Origin: an uncultured Streptococcus sp.
GTDB lineage: Bacteria; Bacillota; Bacilli; Lactobacillales; Streptococcaceae
Reading direction: 5' to 3'
DNA length: 10,019 nt
Assembly (NCBI GenBank): GCA_916048145.1
Contig: CAJZGT010000040.1
Coordinates: forward strand, 1 to 10,019
Of this stretch, positions 1-7,940 are shown piece by piece. Within the stretch, counting starts at the first letter, position 1; every line of letters starts with the position of its first letter. The position numbers and the translations under genes are program-made. The notes below the pieces were generated by a model. It saw only the letters and a list, made by a program, of their open reading frames with translations, was not told the origin of the DNA and made no database searches.

Positions 1-53
1 AGAGTACTTGGTTTGGGACCAAGGTGTCGCAGGTTCGAATCCTGTCTTCCCGA
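1..53 (+). tRNA. tRNA-Pro (anticodon TGG), 3' part
   Basis: The 5' end lies outside the window. The visible part folds as expected. The anticodon stem is 7-11 with 19-23, around loop 12-18 with anticodon TGG at 14-16, which reads proline codons. The T stem is 29-33 with 41-45 (one G-U pair) around loop TTCGAAT. The 3' acceptor strand is CTTCCCG (46-52) followed by discriminator A at 53. CCA is not encoded (TTA follows), so the tail must be added by nucleotidyltransferase. It is probably the last gene of a tRNA cluster, because a terminator-like hairpin follows at 106-134. Confidence 0.93.
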
Positions 54-61
54 TTAATTGT

Positions 62-85
62 AGCTCTTTGTTAACTGTAGTGGGT
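62..85 (+). repeat. IS terminal inverted repeat, transposase 3' side
   Basis: The 24 bases start AGCTCTTTG and end AGTGGGT, and pair imperfectly with 440-463 on the opposite strand (16 of 24 identical). The repeat begins 9 nt after the tRNA discriminator base. Confidence 0.7.
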
Positions 86-95
86 TGAAGAAAAG

Positions 96-340
96 CTAAG
101 CTAGAGAAAGGACGAGTTTCGTCCTTTCTTTTTTGCTGTTTAGAGCGATAAAAATCCGTTTTTTGAAGTTTTCAAAGTTTCGAAAAACAAAGGCATTGCG
201 CTTGATAAGTTTGATGAGATTATTGGTCGCTTCCAATTTAGAGATGATTTCTTTGTGTGCAATCCTATTAATAACACCGATAATTTGAGATTAGTATCTT
301 CAATGTCAAGCAGTTTCGTAATAAAATGTAATAGTTCCAT
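96..340 (-). pseudogene. ISL3-family transposase remnant (internal deletion plus frameshift)
   Basis: From ATG at 340 the minus strand reads MELLHFITKLLDIEDTNL, which matches the N-terminus of IS1167-type transposases. Near 287 the frame changes by one base. The continuing frame reads a segment containing INRIAHKEIISKLE, still N-terminal sequence, and then passes directly into the conserved C-terminal segment EATNNLIKLIKRNAF (about 233-189). It goes on through FENFKKRIFIALN and KKERTKLVLSLA to TAG at 98-96. The central region carrying the catalytic residues is gone: about 80 residues remain of roughly 420. The join falls at codons for SKLE (242-231), where the intact protein has similar AKLD- and AKLE-like stretches in both parts. 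This suggests deletion between short repeats. No functional product is expected. Confidence 0.85.
106..134 (+). terminator. Intrinsic terminator after tRNA-Pro, formed by IS sequence
   Basis: A perfect 10-bp stem (106-115 with 119-128, starting GAAAGGACGA) closes a 3-nt loop and is followed by six T (129-134). It sits 53 nt past the tRNA end and is oriented to stop tRNA transcription. The same bases, read on the minus strand, are the last codons of the ISL3-type transposase remnant, so this terminator came with the insertion sequence. Confidence 0.85.
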
Positions 341-417
341 ATGAATCTTTCTAATGAGTAGTCTAGTCGCTTTTCATTATAGATTTTTTGGAACTATTTT
401 CTATACCTAAATTGGCC

Positions 418-459
418 CTATAATATTTATAGGGGATTTACCCACTATAAATATTATAG
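418..459. repeat. 15-bp perfect inverted repeat inside the IS end
   Basis: CTATAATATTTATAG at 418-432 is repeated inverted at 445-459 across a 12-nt spacer. G434-C443 and G435-C442 extend the pairing inward, and 413-416 with 461-464 extend it outward past one mismatch. The right arm is part of the IS terminal repeat, so the left end of the element carries a second, inverted copy of its own tip. It could act as a hairpin shielding the transposase from outside transcription, or as a transposase site. It has no T tract suited to terminating plus-strand transcripts. Confidence 0.75.
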
Positions 460-463
460 AGTC
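440..463 (-). repeat. IS terminal inverted repeat, transposase 5' side
   Basis: Read on the minus strand, this 24-mer starts GACTCTATAAT and ends TAGTGGGT. It shares the outer CTCT and the inner TAGTGGGT with the opposite end at 62-85. Its inner part overlaps the right arm of the palindrome at 418-459. Confidence 0.65.
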
Positions 464-521
464 ATTTGTTAAAAGTAGCAGTCTTTAAGGAAAGATACTA
501 GCTATATATTTTTTCTAAATA

Positions 522-530
522 TGGTAAAAT
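522..530 (+). promoter_or_regulatory. Extended -10 promoter of polC
   Basis: TGGTAAAAT supplies a TGn extension and a TAAAAT hexamer (525-530). The hexamer 17 bp upstream (CTATAT) is a poor -35, as is common for extended -10 promoters. Transcription should start near 537, giving a leader of about 20 nt with a GAGG ribosome site (547-550) 7 nt before the polC ATG. The promoter lies outside the IS remnant. Confidence 0.65.
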
Positions 531-557
531 AGTAGGAGAATAATGTGAGGAATATGA

Positions 558-3500
558 ATGTCAAATAGTTTTGAAATTTTGATGAATCAACTGGGGATGC
601 CTGCTGAAATGAGACAGGATCCTGCTTTATCACAGGCTGATATTGAGCGAGTTGTGGTTCATAAAATTAGTAAGGTATGGGAGTTTCATTTCGTATTTTC
701 TAATATTTTACCGATTGAAATCTTTTTAGAATTAAAGAAAGGTTTGAGGGAAGAATTTTCTAAGACAGGCAATAAAGCTGTTTTTGAAATCAAGGCTCTG
801 TCTCAAGAATTTTCCAATCAGCTCTTGCAGGCCTACTATAGGGAGGCTTTTTCTGAGGGTCCATGTGCTAGTCAAGGATTTAAATCTCTTTATCAAAATC
901 TGCGAGTTCGTGCTGAGGGGAACCAACTCTTTATTGAAGGAACTGAGGCGATTGATAAGGAACATTTTAAGAAGAATCATCTTCCTAATTTAGCCAAACA
1001 ACTTGAAAAATTTGGCTTTCCAACTTTTAATTGTCAAGTAGAAAAGAATGATGTGCTGACTCAAGAGCAGGAAGAAGCCTTTCATGCGGAAAATGAGCAG
1101 ATTGTTCAAGCGGCCAATGAGGAAGCGCTCCGTGCTATGGAACAACTAGAACAGATGGCACCTCCTCCAGCAGAAGACAAACCAGCCTTTGATTTTCAAG
1201 CGAAAAAAGCTGTAGCTAAACCCAAGCTGGATAAGGCAGAGATTACTCCTATGATCGAAGTGACGACGGAGGAAAATCGTCTGGTCTTTGAAGGGGTTGT
1301 GTTTGATGTGGAGCAAAAAGTGACCAGAACAGGGCGTGTTTTGATCAACTTTAAAATGACGGACTACACTTCCAGTTTTTCGATGCAAAAGTGGGTTAAG
1401 AACGAGGAAGAGGCCCAGAAGTTTGACCTCATCAAGAAAAATTCTTGGCTCCGAGTGCGTGGGAATGTAGAGATGAATAACTTCACACGCGATTTGACTA
1501 TGAATGTGCAGGATGTGCAGGAAGTTGTTCACTATGAGCGGAAGGATTTGATGTCAGAAGGTGAGCGCCGGGTTGAGTTTCATGCTCATACTAACATGTC
1601 GACCATGGATGCTCTACCAGAGGTTGAAGAAATCGTTGCGACAGCTGCTAAGTGGGGACACAAGGCGATTGCTATCACGGACCACGGGAATGTTCAATCC
1701 TTCCCACATGGCTATAAGGCGGCCAAAAAAGCGGGAATCCAGCTAATCTATGGAATGGAAGCCAATATCGTGGAGGACCGTGTCCCTATCGTCTATAACG
1801 AAGTGGAGTTGGACTTGTTGGAAGCGACCTACGTGGTCTTTGACGTGGAAACGACGGGACTTTCAGCTATCTATAATGATTTGATTCAGGTGGCGGCCTC
1901 TAAGATGTACAAGGGAAATGTTATTGCTGAATTTGATGAATTTATCAATCCTGGGCATCCCTTGTCAGCTTTTACTACTGAGTTGACCGGAATTACAGAT
2001 GATCATGTAAAAAATGCTAAACCACTGGAACAAGTTTTGCAAGAATTCCAAGAATTTTGCCAGGATACTGTCCTAGTCGCCCACAATGCGACCTTTGACG
2101 TTGGCTTTATGAATGCCAACTATGAGCGTCATGGTCTGCCAAAGATTAGTCAGCCGGTTATTGATACGCTGGAGTTTGCTAGAAACCTCTATCCTGAGTA
2201 TAAACGTCATGGTTTGGGGCCTTTGACCAAGCGTTTTGGTGTGGCTCTAGAACATCACCACATGGCTAACTACGATGCGGAAGCTACTGGTCGTTTGCTC
2301 TTTATCTTTATCAAAGAGGTGGCAGAAAAGCATGGTGTGACCGATCTAGCTAGACTTAATATTGATTTGATTAGTCCAGATTCTTATAAAAAAGCTCGGA
2401 TCAAGCATGCGACCATTTATGTCAAGAATCAGGTGGGGCTAAAAAATATCTTTAAGCTGGTTTCCTTGTCTAATACCAAGTACTTTGAAGGGGTGCCACG
2501 GATTCCGAGAACGGTTCTAGATGCCCATCGGGAAGGTTTGGTTTTAGGATCAGCTTGTTCGGAAGGTGAAGTTTTTGACGCAGTTGTTTCCCAAGGTGTG
2601 GATGCGGCAGTTGAGGTGGCCAAGTATTATGACTTTATCGAAGTCATGCCACCAGCTATCTATGCGCCATTGATTGCTAAGGAGCAGGTCAAGGATATGG
2701 AGGAACTCCAGACCATTATCAAGAGTTTGATAGAGGTTGGAGACCGTCTTGGTAAGCCTGTTCTGGCTACGGGAAATGTCCACTATATCGAACCGGAAGA
2801 AGAAATTTACCGTGAAATAATTGTTCGTAGTTTGGGCCAAGGGGCTATGATTAACAGAACTATCGGTCATGGAGAACATGCCCAACCAGCTCCTTTGCCA
2901 AAGGCTCATTTTCGAACAACCAATGAGATGTTGGATGAATTTGCCTTTTTGGGAGAGGAACTGGCACGCAAACTAGTTATTGATAACACCAATGCCTTGG
3001 CAGATATCTTTGAACCCGTTGAGGTCGTTAAGGGTGACTTGTACACGCCTTTCATCGACAAGGCTGAAGAGACGGTTGCTGAGTTGACCTATAAGAAAGC
3101 TTTTGAGATTTATGGAAATCCGCTACCAGATATTGTCGATTTGCGGATTGAAAAAGAACTAACCTCTATTCTGGGGAATGGATTTGCTGTGATTTATCTG
3201 GCTTCCCAGATGCTAGTGCAACGTTCTAATGAACGGGGCTACTTGGTTGGTTCTCGTGGGTCTGTTGGGTCCAGTTTCGTTGCGACCATGATTGGGATTA
3301 CAGAGGTTAATCCTCTCTCTCCACACTATGTCTGTGGTCAGTGTCAGTACAGTGAGTTTATCACTGATGGTTCTTACGGTTCAGGTTTTGATATGCCCAA
3401 TAAGGACTGTCCTAAATGTGGCCACAAACTCAGCAAAAACGGACAAGATATTCCTTTTGAGACCTTCCTTGGTTTTGATGGAGACAAGGTTCCTGATATT

Positions 3501-4949
3501 GACTTGAACTTCTCGGGAGAAGACCAGCCTAGTGCCCACTTGGATGTGCGTGATATCTTTGGTGAGGAATATGCCTTCCGTGCAGGAACGGTTGGTACGG
3601 TGAAAGCTAAGATAGCCTATGGATTTGTCAAGGGTTACGAGCGAGATTATGGGAAAATTTATCGTGCTGCAGAGGTGGAACGTCTAGCCCAGGGAGCTGC
3701 GGGTGTCAAACGTACGACAGGTCAGCACCCAGGGGGAATCGTAGTTATTCCTAACTATATGGAGGTCTATGATTTTACGCCGATCCAATATCCAGCAGAC
3801 GACGTAACGGCTGAATGGCAGACTACTCACTTTAACTTCCACGATATCGATGAGAACGTCCTCAAACTCGATATACTGGGACATGATGATCCGACTATGA
3901 TTCGAAAACTCCAGGACTTGTCTGGGATTGACCCTAATGAAATCCCTATGGATGACGAAGGCGTTATGGCCCTTTTTTCTGGGACTGATGTGCTTGGGGT
4001 AACACCTGAACAAATTGGAACGCCTACAGGGATGTTGGGGATTCCAGAATTTGGAACCAACTTTGTACGTGGAATGGTAGACGAGACGCATCCGACGACT
4101 TTTGCAGAATTGCTTCAGTTGTCAGGGTTGTCCCACGGTACCGACGTTTGGCTGGGCAATGCCCAAGATTTGATTAAGCAAGGGATTGCTGACCTATCAA
4201 CCGTTATCGGTTGTCGAGACGACATCATGGTTTACCTCATGCATGCTGGCCTCGAGCCTAAGATGGCCTTTACCATTATGGAACGGGTACGTAAGGGCTT
4301 GTGGCTCAAGATTTCAGAAGAGGAGAGAAATGGCTATATCGAAGCCATGAAGGCTAATAAGGTGCCAGAGTGGTATATCGAGTCCTGTGGGAAAATTAAG
4401 TACATGTTCCCTAAAGCCCATGCGGCAGCCTACGTTATGATGGCCTTGCGTGTAGCTTACTTCAAGGTTCACCACCCTATTTATTACTACTGTGCTTACT
4501 TCTCAATCCGTGCTAAGGCATTTGATATCAAGACCATGGGGGCGGGCTTGGATGCTATCAAGCGCAGAATGGAAGAAATCTCTGAAAAACGGAAGAACAA
4601 TGAGGCTTCTAATGTGGAGATTGATCTTTATACAACTCTTGAGATTGTCAATGAAATGTGGGAACGTGGTTTCAAGTTTGGGAAGTTAGACCTCTACCGT
4701 AGTGATGCGACTGAATTCATCATTGACGGAGATACACTGATTCCACCATTTGTTGCTATGGATGGTCTGGGAGAGAACGTTGCCAAGCAGTTAGTTCGAG
4801 CGCGTGAAGAGGGAGAATTTCTTTCTAAAACAGAATTGCGTAAGCGTGGTGGACTCTCATCAACTTTGGTTGAAAAGATGGATGAAATGGGCATTCTCGG
4901 CAATATGCCAGAGGATAACCAGTTGAGTTTGTTTGATGAATTGTTTTAA
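558..4949 (+). CDS. polC: DNA polymerase III alpha subunit, PolC type
   Basis: This is the replicative polymerase of low-GC Gram-positives, acting at the fork with the beta clamp. At 1463 residues it is full length. Domain order: N-terminal regions, an OB fold at about 230-330, then a PHP domain split by the exonuclease. The first PHP motif is H342-A-H344. The DEDDh 3'-5' proofreading exonuclease spans about 420-590, with D429 and E431, HNATFD at 509-514, and H568 with D573. The polymerase core has a zinc site (C926, C929, C951, C954), catalytic aspartates D980 and D982 in PDIDLNF, and D1105 in LDILGHDD. The C-terminus QLSLF (1455-1459) is a clamp-binding motif. The start is supported by GAGG 7 nt upstream; an ATG at 554 gives only four codons. 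All key residues are present and no lesion is seen. The finger segment reads TVKAKIAYG, where I recall TVAxKTAYG in relatives. It appears monocistronic. Confidence 0.98.
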   Translation: MSNSFEILMNQLGMPAEMRQDPALSQADIERVVVHKISKVWEFHFVFSNILPIEIFLELKKGLREEFSKTGNKAVFEIKALSQEFSNQLLQAYYREAFSEGPCASQGFKSLYQNLRVRAEGNQLFIEGTEAIDKEHFKKNHLPNLAKQLEKFGFPTFNCQVEKNDVLTQEQEEAFHAENEQIVQAANEEALRAMEQLEQMAPPPAEDKPAFDFQAKKAVAKPKLDKAEITPMIEVTTEENRLVFEGVVFDVEQKVTRTGRVLINFKMTDYTSSFSMQKWVKNEEEAQKFDLIKKNSWLRVRGNVEMNNFTRDLTMNVQDVQEVVHYERKDLMSEGERRVEFHAHTNMSTMDALPEVEEIVATAAKWGHKAIAITDHGNVQSFPHGYKAAKKAGIQLIYGMEANIVEDRVPIVYNEVELDLLEATYVVFDVETTGLSAIYNDLIQVAASKMYKGNVIAEFDEFINPGHPLSAFTTELTGITDDHVKNAKPLEQVLQEFQEFCQDTVLVAHNATFDVGFMNANYERHGLPKISQPVIDTLEFARNLYPEYKRHGLGPLTKRFGVALEHHHMANYDAEATGRLLFIFIKEVAEKHGVTDLARLNIDLISPDSYKKARIKHATIYVKNQVGLKNIFKLVSLSNTKYFEGVPRIPRTVLDAHREGLVLGSACSEGEVFDAVVSQGVDAAVEVAKYYDFIEVMPPAIYAPLIAKEQVKDMEELQTIIKSLIEVGDRLGKPVLATGNVHYIEPEEEIYREIIVRSLGQGAMINRTIGHGEHAQPAPLPKAHFRTTNEMLDEFAFLGEELARKLVIDNTNALADIFEPVEVVKGDLYTPFIDKAEETVAELTYKKAFEIYGNPLPDIVDLRIEKELTSILGNGFAVIYLASQMLVQRSNERGYLVGSRGSVGSSFVATMIGITEVNPLSPHYVCGQCQYSEFITDGSYGSGFDMPNKDCPKCGHKLSKNGQDIPFETFLGFDGDKVPDIDLNFSGEDQPSAHLDVRDIFGEEYAFRAGTVGTVKAKIAYGFVKGYERDYGKIYRAAEVERLAQGAAGVKRTTGQHPGGIVVIPNYMEVYDFTPIQYPADDVTAEWQTTHFNFHDIDENVLKLDILGHDDPTMIRKLQDLSGIDPNEIPMDDEGVMALFSGTDVLGVTPEQIGTPTGMLGIPEFGTNFVRGMVDETHPTTFAELLQLSGLSHGTDVWLGNAQDLIKQGIADLSTVIGCRDDIMVYLMHAGLEPKMAFTIMERVRKGLWLKISEEERNGYIEAMKANKVPEWYIESCGKIKYMFPKAHAAAYVMMALRVAYFKVHHPIYYYCAYFSIRAKAFDIKTMGAGLDAIKRRMEEISEKRKNNEASNVEIDLYTTLEIVNEMWERGFKFGKLDLYRSDATEFIIDGDTLIPPFVAMDGLGENVAKQLVRAREEGEFLSKTELRKRGGLSSTLVEKMDEMGILGNMPEDNQLSLFDELF

Positions 4950-4966
4950 AAAATTGCTTATTTTGA

Positions 4967-4999
4967 TCAAGTGGACAAAATATGTCCACTTGATTTGTT
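4967..4999 (+). terminator. 11-bp inverted repeat after polC: weak terminator or operator
   Basis: TCAAGTGGACA (4967-4977) pairs perfectly with 4983-4993 around a 5-nt loop, extended by A4966-T4994. The following TTTGTT is only a modest T tract. It lies 17 nt after the polC stop and could end that transcript. It also covers the -35 region of the next promoter, whose -10 starts at 4999, so a dimeric repressor bound here would block that promoter. The sequence alone does not decide between the two roles. Confidence 0.6.
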
Positions 5000-5004
5000 A
5001 TAAT
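4996..5004 (+). promoter_or_regulatory. Extended -10 promoter of the accessory block
   Basis: TGTTATAAT combines a TGn extension with a perfect TATAAT hexamer at 4999-5004. No good -35 is present at 17 bp, where the position falls inside the palindrome at 4967-4993. The predicted start is near 5011, with a leader of about 26 nt ending in an AAAAGAGAG ribosome site (5022-5030). Confidence 0.7.
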
Positions 5005-5036
5005 TCTCTTAAAAATAATAGAAAAGAGAGTATAAT

Positions 5037-5561
5037 ATGGTGGATCAAGAAATTTTAAATTCTAATGTGTCAATTGAAGAGGAGATTTATAATTTTGAAA
5101 AAGGCTTGAAAGATGATGGGAGTGATTGGACCGGATTCCCACAAATAGACTTAAAAGAAGATTCTCAATGTATTTACATTCGCGGTATTTCAGAGACTGA
5201 CAGATGGCATTTGATTTATTATACGTTAACTAAAATAAAACCTGCTACTCCAATAGCATCACTTGTATATTATCGAGTGAGAGATAATTTGATTTTTTCT
5301 AAACATAGTCAATGGATAAAACTGCAAATGGGGTATACAGAGTATGACTTGATTTTTCTGGAGGGAGTTCAATTTTTGGGAGAAGCTGATCAAAGGGTAC
5401 AGGAATACTGGATGCAGCAATTCAAAGAGAGTAAGAAAAGAAACAAACTCTTCATTGTATATTCAGACTGCTTACCCGAAGACTTAAAAAATATGCCTGA
5501 ATCCGTAGTTGAGTTCTTCGAATCTGGCATAGTGGTACAGTTGAAATCATCTAAGGGCTAG
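5037..5561 (+). CDS. Hypothetical protein resembling a degenerate DnaA/Hda-type AAA+ domain
   Basis: This 174-residue protein has no signal peptide or membrane segment. No certain family is recognised, but its second half follows the DnaA AAA+ domain motif by motif. IYIRGISETDRWHL (46-59) lies where DnaA has the Walker A stretch ending GKTHL, with the GKT lost and HL kept. YDLIFLEGVQFL (103-114) lies where DnaA has Walker B (LLIDDIQFL), with the acidic pair replaced by E-G. QEYWMQQF and FIVYSDCLPEDL (139-150) match the sensor 1 region (VISSDRPP), and MPESVVEFFESGIVVQL matches the box VI region (LEDRLRSRFEWGLI). It ends there, without the lid, sensor 2 or DNA-binding domain. ATP hydrolysis is unlikely, so a protein-binding or regulatory role fits better; this is inference. 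The gene has its own promoter and precedes the WYL-DUF262 genes by 107 bp. The start is backed by GAGAG 6 nt upstream. Confidence 0.8.
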   Translation: MVDQEILNSNVSIEEEIYNFEKGLKDDGSDWTGFPQIDLKEDSQCIYIRGISETDRWHLIYYTLTKIKPATPIASLVYYRVRDNLIFSKHSQWIKLQMGYTEYDLIFLEGVQFLGEADQRVQEYWMQQFKESKKRNKLFIVYSDCLPEDLKNMPESVVEFFESGIVVQLKSSKG

Positions 5562-5668
5562 TTTATTTTGCTTTAATCGTTTTGAATATAAAGTGCTAGT
5601 TAGACTATAGAAGTGATAATAATGTACTGGAAATAGTATTGTTTGAATAATATGTAGAAGGACTGCAA

Positions 5669-6619
5669 ATGAATGATCAAGAGAGACTGCTAACGATTTT
5701 TTTACGTTTACAGTTTGGGACTCCGTTAGGAAAAAAGCAACTGGCTCAGGAATTTGAGGTTAGTGAAAAGACGATACAGAGAGATTTTTCGCTACTCCGT
5801 GATATTTTATATAGTCACACCAGTTATAGTGGAGATTTGCTTTATAACCGTAAAACGAATAAGTATTGTTTATCTAGTAAGTCAGTTTTTAATAAAAAGG
5901 ATATACTCGTTATTTCAAAGATTTTATTGGAAAATCGAGCACTGAACAGACCAGAAATTGCTAGCTTACTAAATAATTTACTGAACTTAGTTCCCCGTGA
6001 TGATCGGAAAGAAATCGAGCAGATTATTGGAAGTGAAAAGCTTAACTATGCTCCCTTAACGGATCAACAAAATAGAATAGAGAAAATTTGGAATTTATCA
6101 GAAGCTATTTTACATGAACAGGTTCTAGACATTATTTATCAAAAACCTTATTCTGAATCTTCTAAGAGGCAGACTGTTTTACCAGTCTCTCTTTACTATG
6201 ATAGTCATTATTTCTATCTGGTTGTTTACCAGTTGAAACATGCTATTTATATTACTTTAAGAGTAGACCGTATCCAGTCATGGTCTCTTAGTGATATAGA
6301 GAAACCCTCTATTTCTTATCGCGATAAATTTAGAGATGGTGACATTCGTAACGAGAGAGTGGATGCTTTTATCGGGAAGAAAATCAGTATTGAAATTGAG
6401 TACTTGTACGATCCGACTATTGTGATGGATCAATTTCCAAATGCAAAAATAGTTGGGAAAAATGGTGAATGGACTCATTTTCAGTTTGAAAGTCAGCATA
6501 CACCGGGGCTTAAACGCTGGTTGCTGGGACAAGGGGAAGCAGTTACTGTTTTGTCTCCTCGGATTTTAGTAGAGGATATAAAGCAAACAGTTCAAGAAAT
6601 GATAGATAAATATAGATGA
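5669..6619 (+). CDS. WYL-domain transcriptional regulator
   Basis: This 316-residue protein has the usual WYL regulator layout. An N-terminal winged helix-turn-helix (about 5-65) has a recognition helix in VSEKTIQRDFSLLRDIL (31-47). The central WYL domain (about 145-220) contains VLPVSLYYDSHYFYLVVYQ (170-188) and the conserved-type LRVDRI (197-202). A C-terminal WCX-like region contains LKRWLLGQGEAVTVLSPRIL (271-290). WYL domains sense ligands, often nucleotides or nucleic acid, and relatives such as BrxR and CapW repress phage-defence operons (family knowledge). Repression of its own operon is inferred from position: the DUF262 gene starts 7 nt after its stop, and that gene's ribosome site overlaps this stop codon. 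AGAAGGA sits 6 nt before the ATG. The 107-bp gap upstream has no clear hairpin and only a weak promoter candidate (GATAAT, 5615-5620), so readthrough from 4999 is possible. Confidence 0.92.
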   Translation: MNDQERLLTIFLRLQFGTPLGKKQLAQEFEVSEKTIQRDFSLLRDILYSHTSYSGDLLYNRKTNKYCLSSKSVFNKKDILVISKILLENRALNRPEIASLLNNLLNLVPRDDRKEIEQIIGSEKLNYAPLTDQQNRIEKIWNLSEAILHEQVLDIIYQKPYSESSKRQTVLPVSLYYDSHYFYLVVYQLKHAIYITLRVDRIQSWSLSDIEKPSISYRDKFRDGDIRNERVDAFIGKKISIEIEYLYDPTIVMDQFPNAKIVGKNGEWTHFQFESQHTPGLKRWLLGQGEAVTVLSPRILVEDIKQTVQEMIDKYR

Positions 6620-6626
6620 GGATAAA

Positions 6627-7940
6627 ATGACTATTCAATTTACTTCTAAAAAGGTTGGAGAATTATTGAAAGAAGGGAATTTGCGGATTCCTTCTTATCA
6701 AAGACCATATAAATGGAACAGAAAACATATCCGTAATCTTTTTTATGATTTACGAGATGCTATGGGGAAAAAGGAATATCAGATTGGTTCCGTTATCTTA
6801 CATGAAAATGATGGATACTTAGATATTGTCGATGGACAGCAACGGCTAATTTCTATTTCCTTGTTTCTTCATTTATTAGATAGATTAGAGAATTATAAGG
6901 GTGCTAATCAACTGCTGAGTAGTGCTGTATTTGGAGAGCTATCTTGCTATCATGCGAGTGAAAATTATAATGAGTGGGAAAATTTAACTCAATTGGTTGG
7001 CGAAAATCAGGCAAAAGATATTTGCAATTTTTTATTGGAAAATTGTTCTGTCTCCGTGATTACTATGCCACAGGAACGATTATCAGAGGCCTTTCAGCTA
7101 TTTGATTCTCAGAATAATCGTGGAAAATCTTTAGAATCTCATGATTTGCTCAAAGCCTATCATCTTCGCAAGCAAGATTCAGAAGATGAAAAGATTGTTG
7201 AAAAGTGGGAGCAATTTGTAGAAGATAAAGATTTAAGTCTCAAAGAGTTGTTTGATAAACATCTTTTTCGTATGAGACGTTGGTCTCGAGGAGAGACAGG
7301 CTTGACAAACAAGCGTTATGGATCTTATCTCCGTTTTACAGAGGATTTTATTGACGATTTTAAAGGCGTTGATTTGAATCAGAACTTTCCATATCTAGAA
7401 TTGTATCGTCATATTGAAAATCTCCCCATGTCCATTACTATGCCAATCATTGATGGAAGTAAATTTTTTGAGTATATTGAATCTGCTCATAAAACTATTA
7501 AAGAACATAAAGATTTTTTAAATGATGAGTTAGGATTTTCTGATGAACCTGAAGGGGAAGAAAAAAATCTAGCTTACCCAGAAGGTATGTTGAACATTTA
7601 CAATAGCTCAAAAGGACGCTACCTCAAGTGTCACAATATATTCTTAAATATTTGTTCACTTTTTGCAGATAGATTTGGAAAAGATGAGCTATCAACGGAG
7701 ATAGTAGAGACCTTGTTTATTTGGTCTTATTACCCTCGGGTTAAGTCTAAAGCCATATATGATGCAACGGTAGGGAAATACGCTGCTGGTGGAAGTTTTA
7801 GACAAAAAGAGACTCAAAATTTATTTCAACTTTTATCCCATGCTGTTACTCCGAATGATTTCATGATCAAGATAGATAGAGAATTATTTGAAAATTATAC
7901 TGTGGACAAGATTATAGAAGAGGAAAAAGATAAATGGTAG
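6627..7940 (+). CDS. DUF262 (GmrS-like) protein without nuclease domain
   Basis: This 437-residue protein begins with a DUF262 domain, the ParB/sulfiredoxin-like NTP-binding fold of GmrSD enzymes. Visible motifs are RIPSYQRPYKW (20-30), IGSVIL (53-58), DGQQR (69-73, typical of nucleotide binding in this fold) and FDSQNNRGKSLESHDLLKA (159-177). The rest is probably helical, and I see no DUF1524/HNH signature. It therefore looks like a nucleotide-dependent recognition or regulatory subunit, not the cutting one. It is a paralogue of the next protein, sharing the IPxYQR, IGxxxx, DGQQR and RG-L-HxxLKA motifs in the same order. Translation should be coupled to the WYL gene: the TGAGGA ribosome site (6617-6622) contains that gene's stop. 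The 3' end overlaps the next gene by 7 nt. A truncated former full-length enzyme is possible, but nothing nuclease-like follows in another frame. Confidence 0.9.
   Translation: MTIQFTSKKVGELLKEGNLRIPSYQRPYKWNRKHIRNLFYDLRDAMGKKEYQIGSVILHENDGYLDIVDGQQRLISISLFLHLLDRLENYKGANQLLSSAVFGELSCYHASENYNEWENLTQLVGENQAKDICNFLLENCSVSVITMPQERLSEAFQLFDSQNNRGKSLESHDLLKAYHLRKQDSEDEKIVEKWEQFVEDKDLSLKELFDKHLFRMRRWSRGETGLTNKRYGSYLRFTEDFIDDFKGVDLNQNFPYLELYRHIENLPMSITMPIIDGSKFFEYIESAHKTIKEHKDFLNDELGFSDEPEGEEKNLAYPEGMLNIYNSSKGRYLKCHNIFLNICSLFADRFGKDELSTEIVETLFIWSYYPRVKSKAIYDATVGKYAAGGSFRQKETQNLFQLLSHAVTPNDFMIKIDRELFENYTVDKIIEEEKDKW

Larger units (their letters stand above)
62..463 (-). mobile_element. Deletion derivative of an ISL3-family (IS1167-like) insertion sequence
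   Basis: The element starts 8 nt after tRNA-Pro and ends just before the polC promoter. Its two ends are imperfect 24-bp inverted repeats (62-85 and 440-463, 16 of 24 positions identical, sharing CTCT near the tip and TAGTGGGT at the inner end). Between them on the minus strand are the first and last parts of an ISL3-type transposase and little else. The element is therefore about 400 bp, against roughly 1.4 kb for intact IS1167-type elements (remembered). No 8-bp target duplication is visible: the flanks ttaattgt and atttgtta do not match. The element cannot move on its own, but with both ends kept it could in principle be mobilised by an intact relative. The family assignment rests on remembered transposase sequence. 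Confidence 0.8.

Noticed and set aside
140..340. 66-residue minus-strand ORF as a real small protein
   Set aside because: Only its first 18 or so residues match a transposase. After the frameshift near 287 the meaningful sequence is in another frame. It is part of the IS remnant.
54..471. 8-bp target duplication flanking the IS remnant
   Set aside because: The flanking octamers (54-61 and 464-471) do not match, so no duplication can be claimed.
1146..1532. Long minus-strand ORF inside polC (128 residues), and others such as 3684-4091
   Set aside because: They lie opposite an intact conserved gene, have no ribosome site or recognisable motif, and are antisense shadows.
3592..3620. Divergent PolC finger segment (TVKAKIAYG) as evidence of inactivation
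   Set aside because: Catalytic aspartates, exonuclease residues, zinc cysteines and clamp motif are all intact. The comparison is from memory, so it reads as natural variation.
5031..5036. TATAAT directly before the ATG at 5037 as a promoter
   Set aside because: Transcription would start inside the coding region. The extended -10 at 4996-5004 is correctly placed and a ribosome site lies between.
5562..5668. Separate promoter for the WYL gene
   Set aside because: Only a GATAAT (5615-5620) without a matching -35 is seen. This is too weak to list as a feature.
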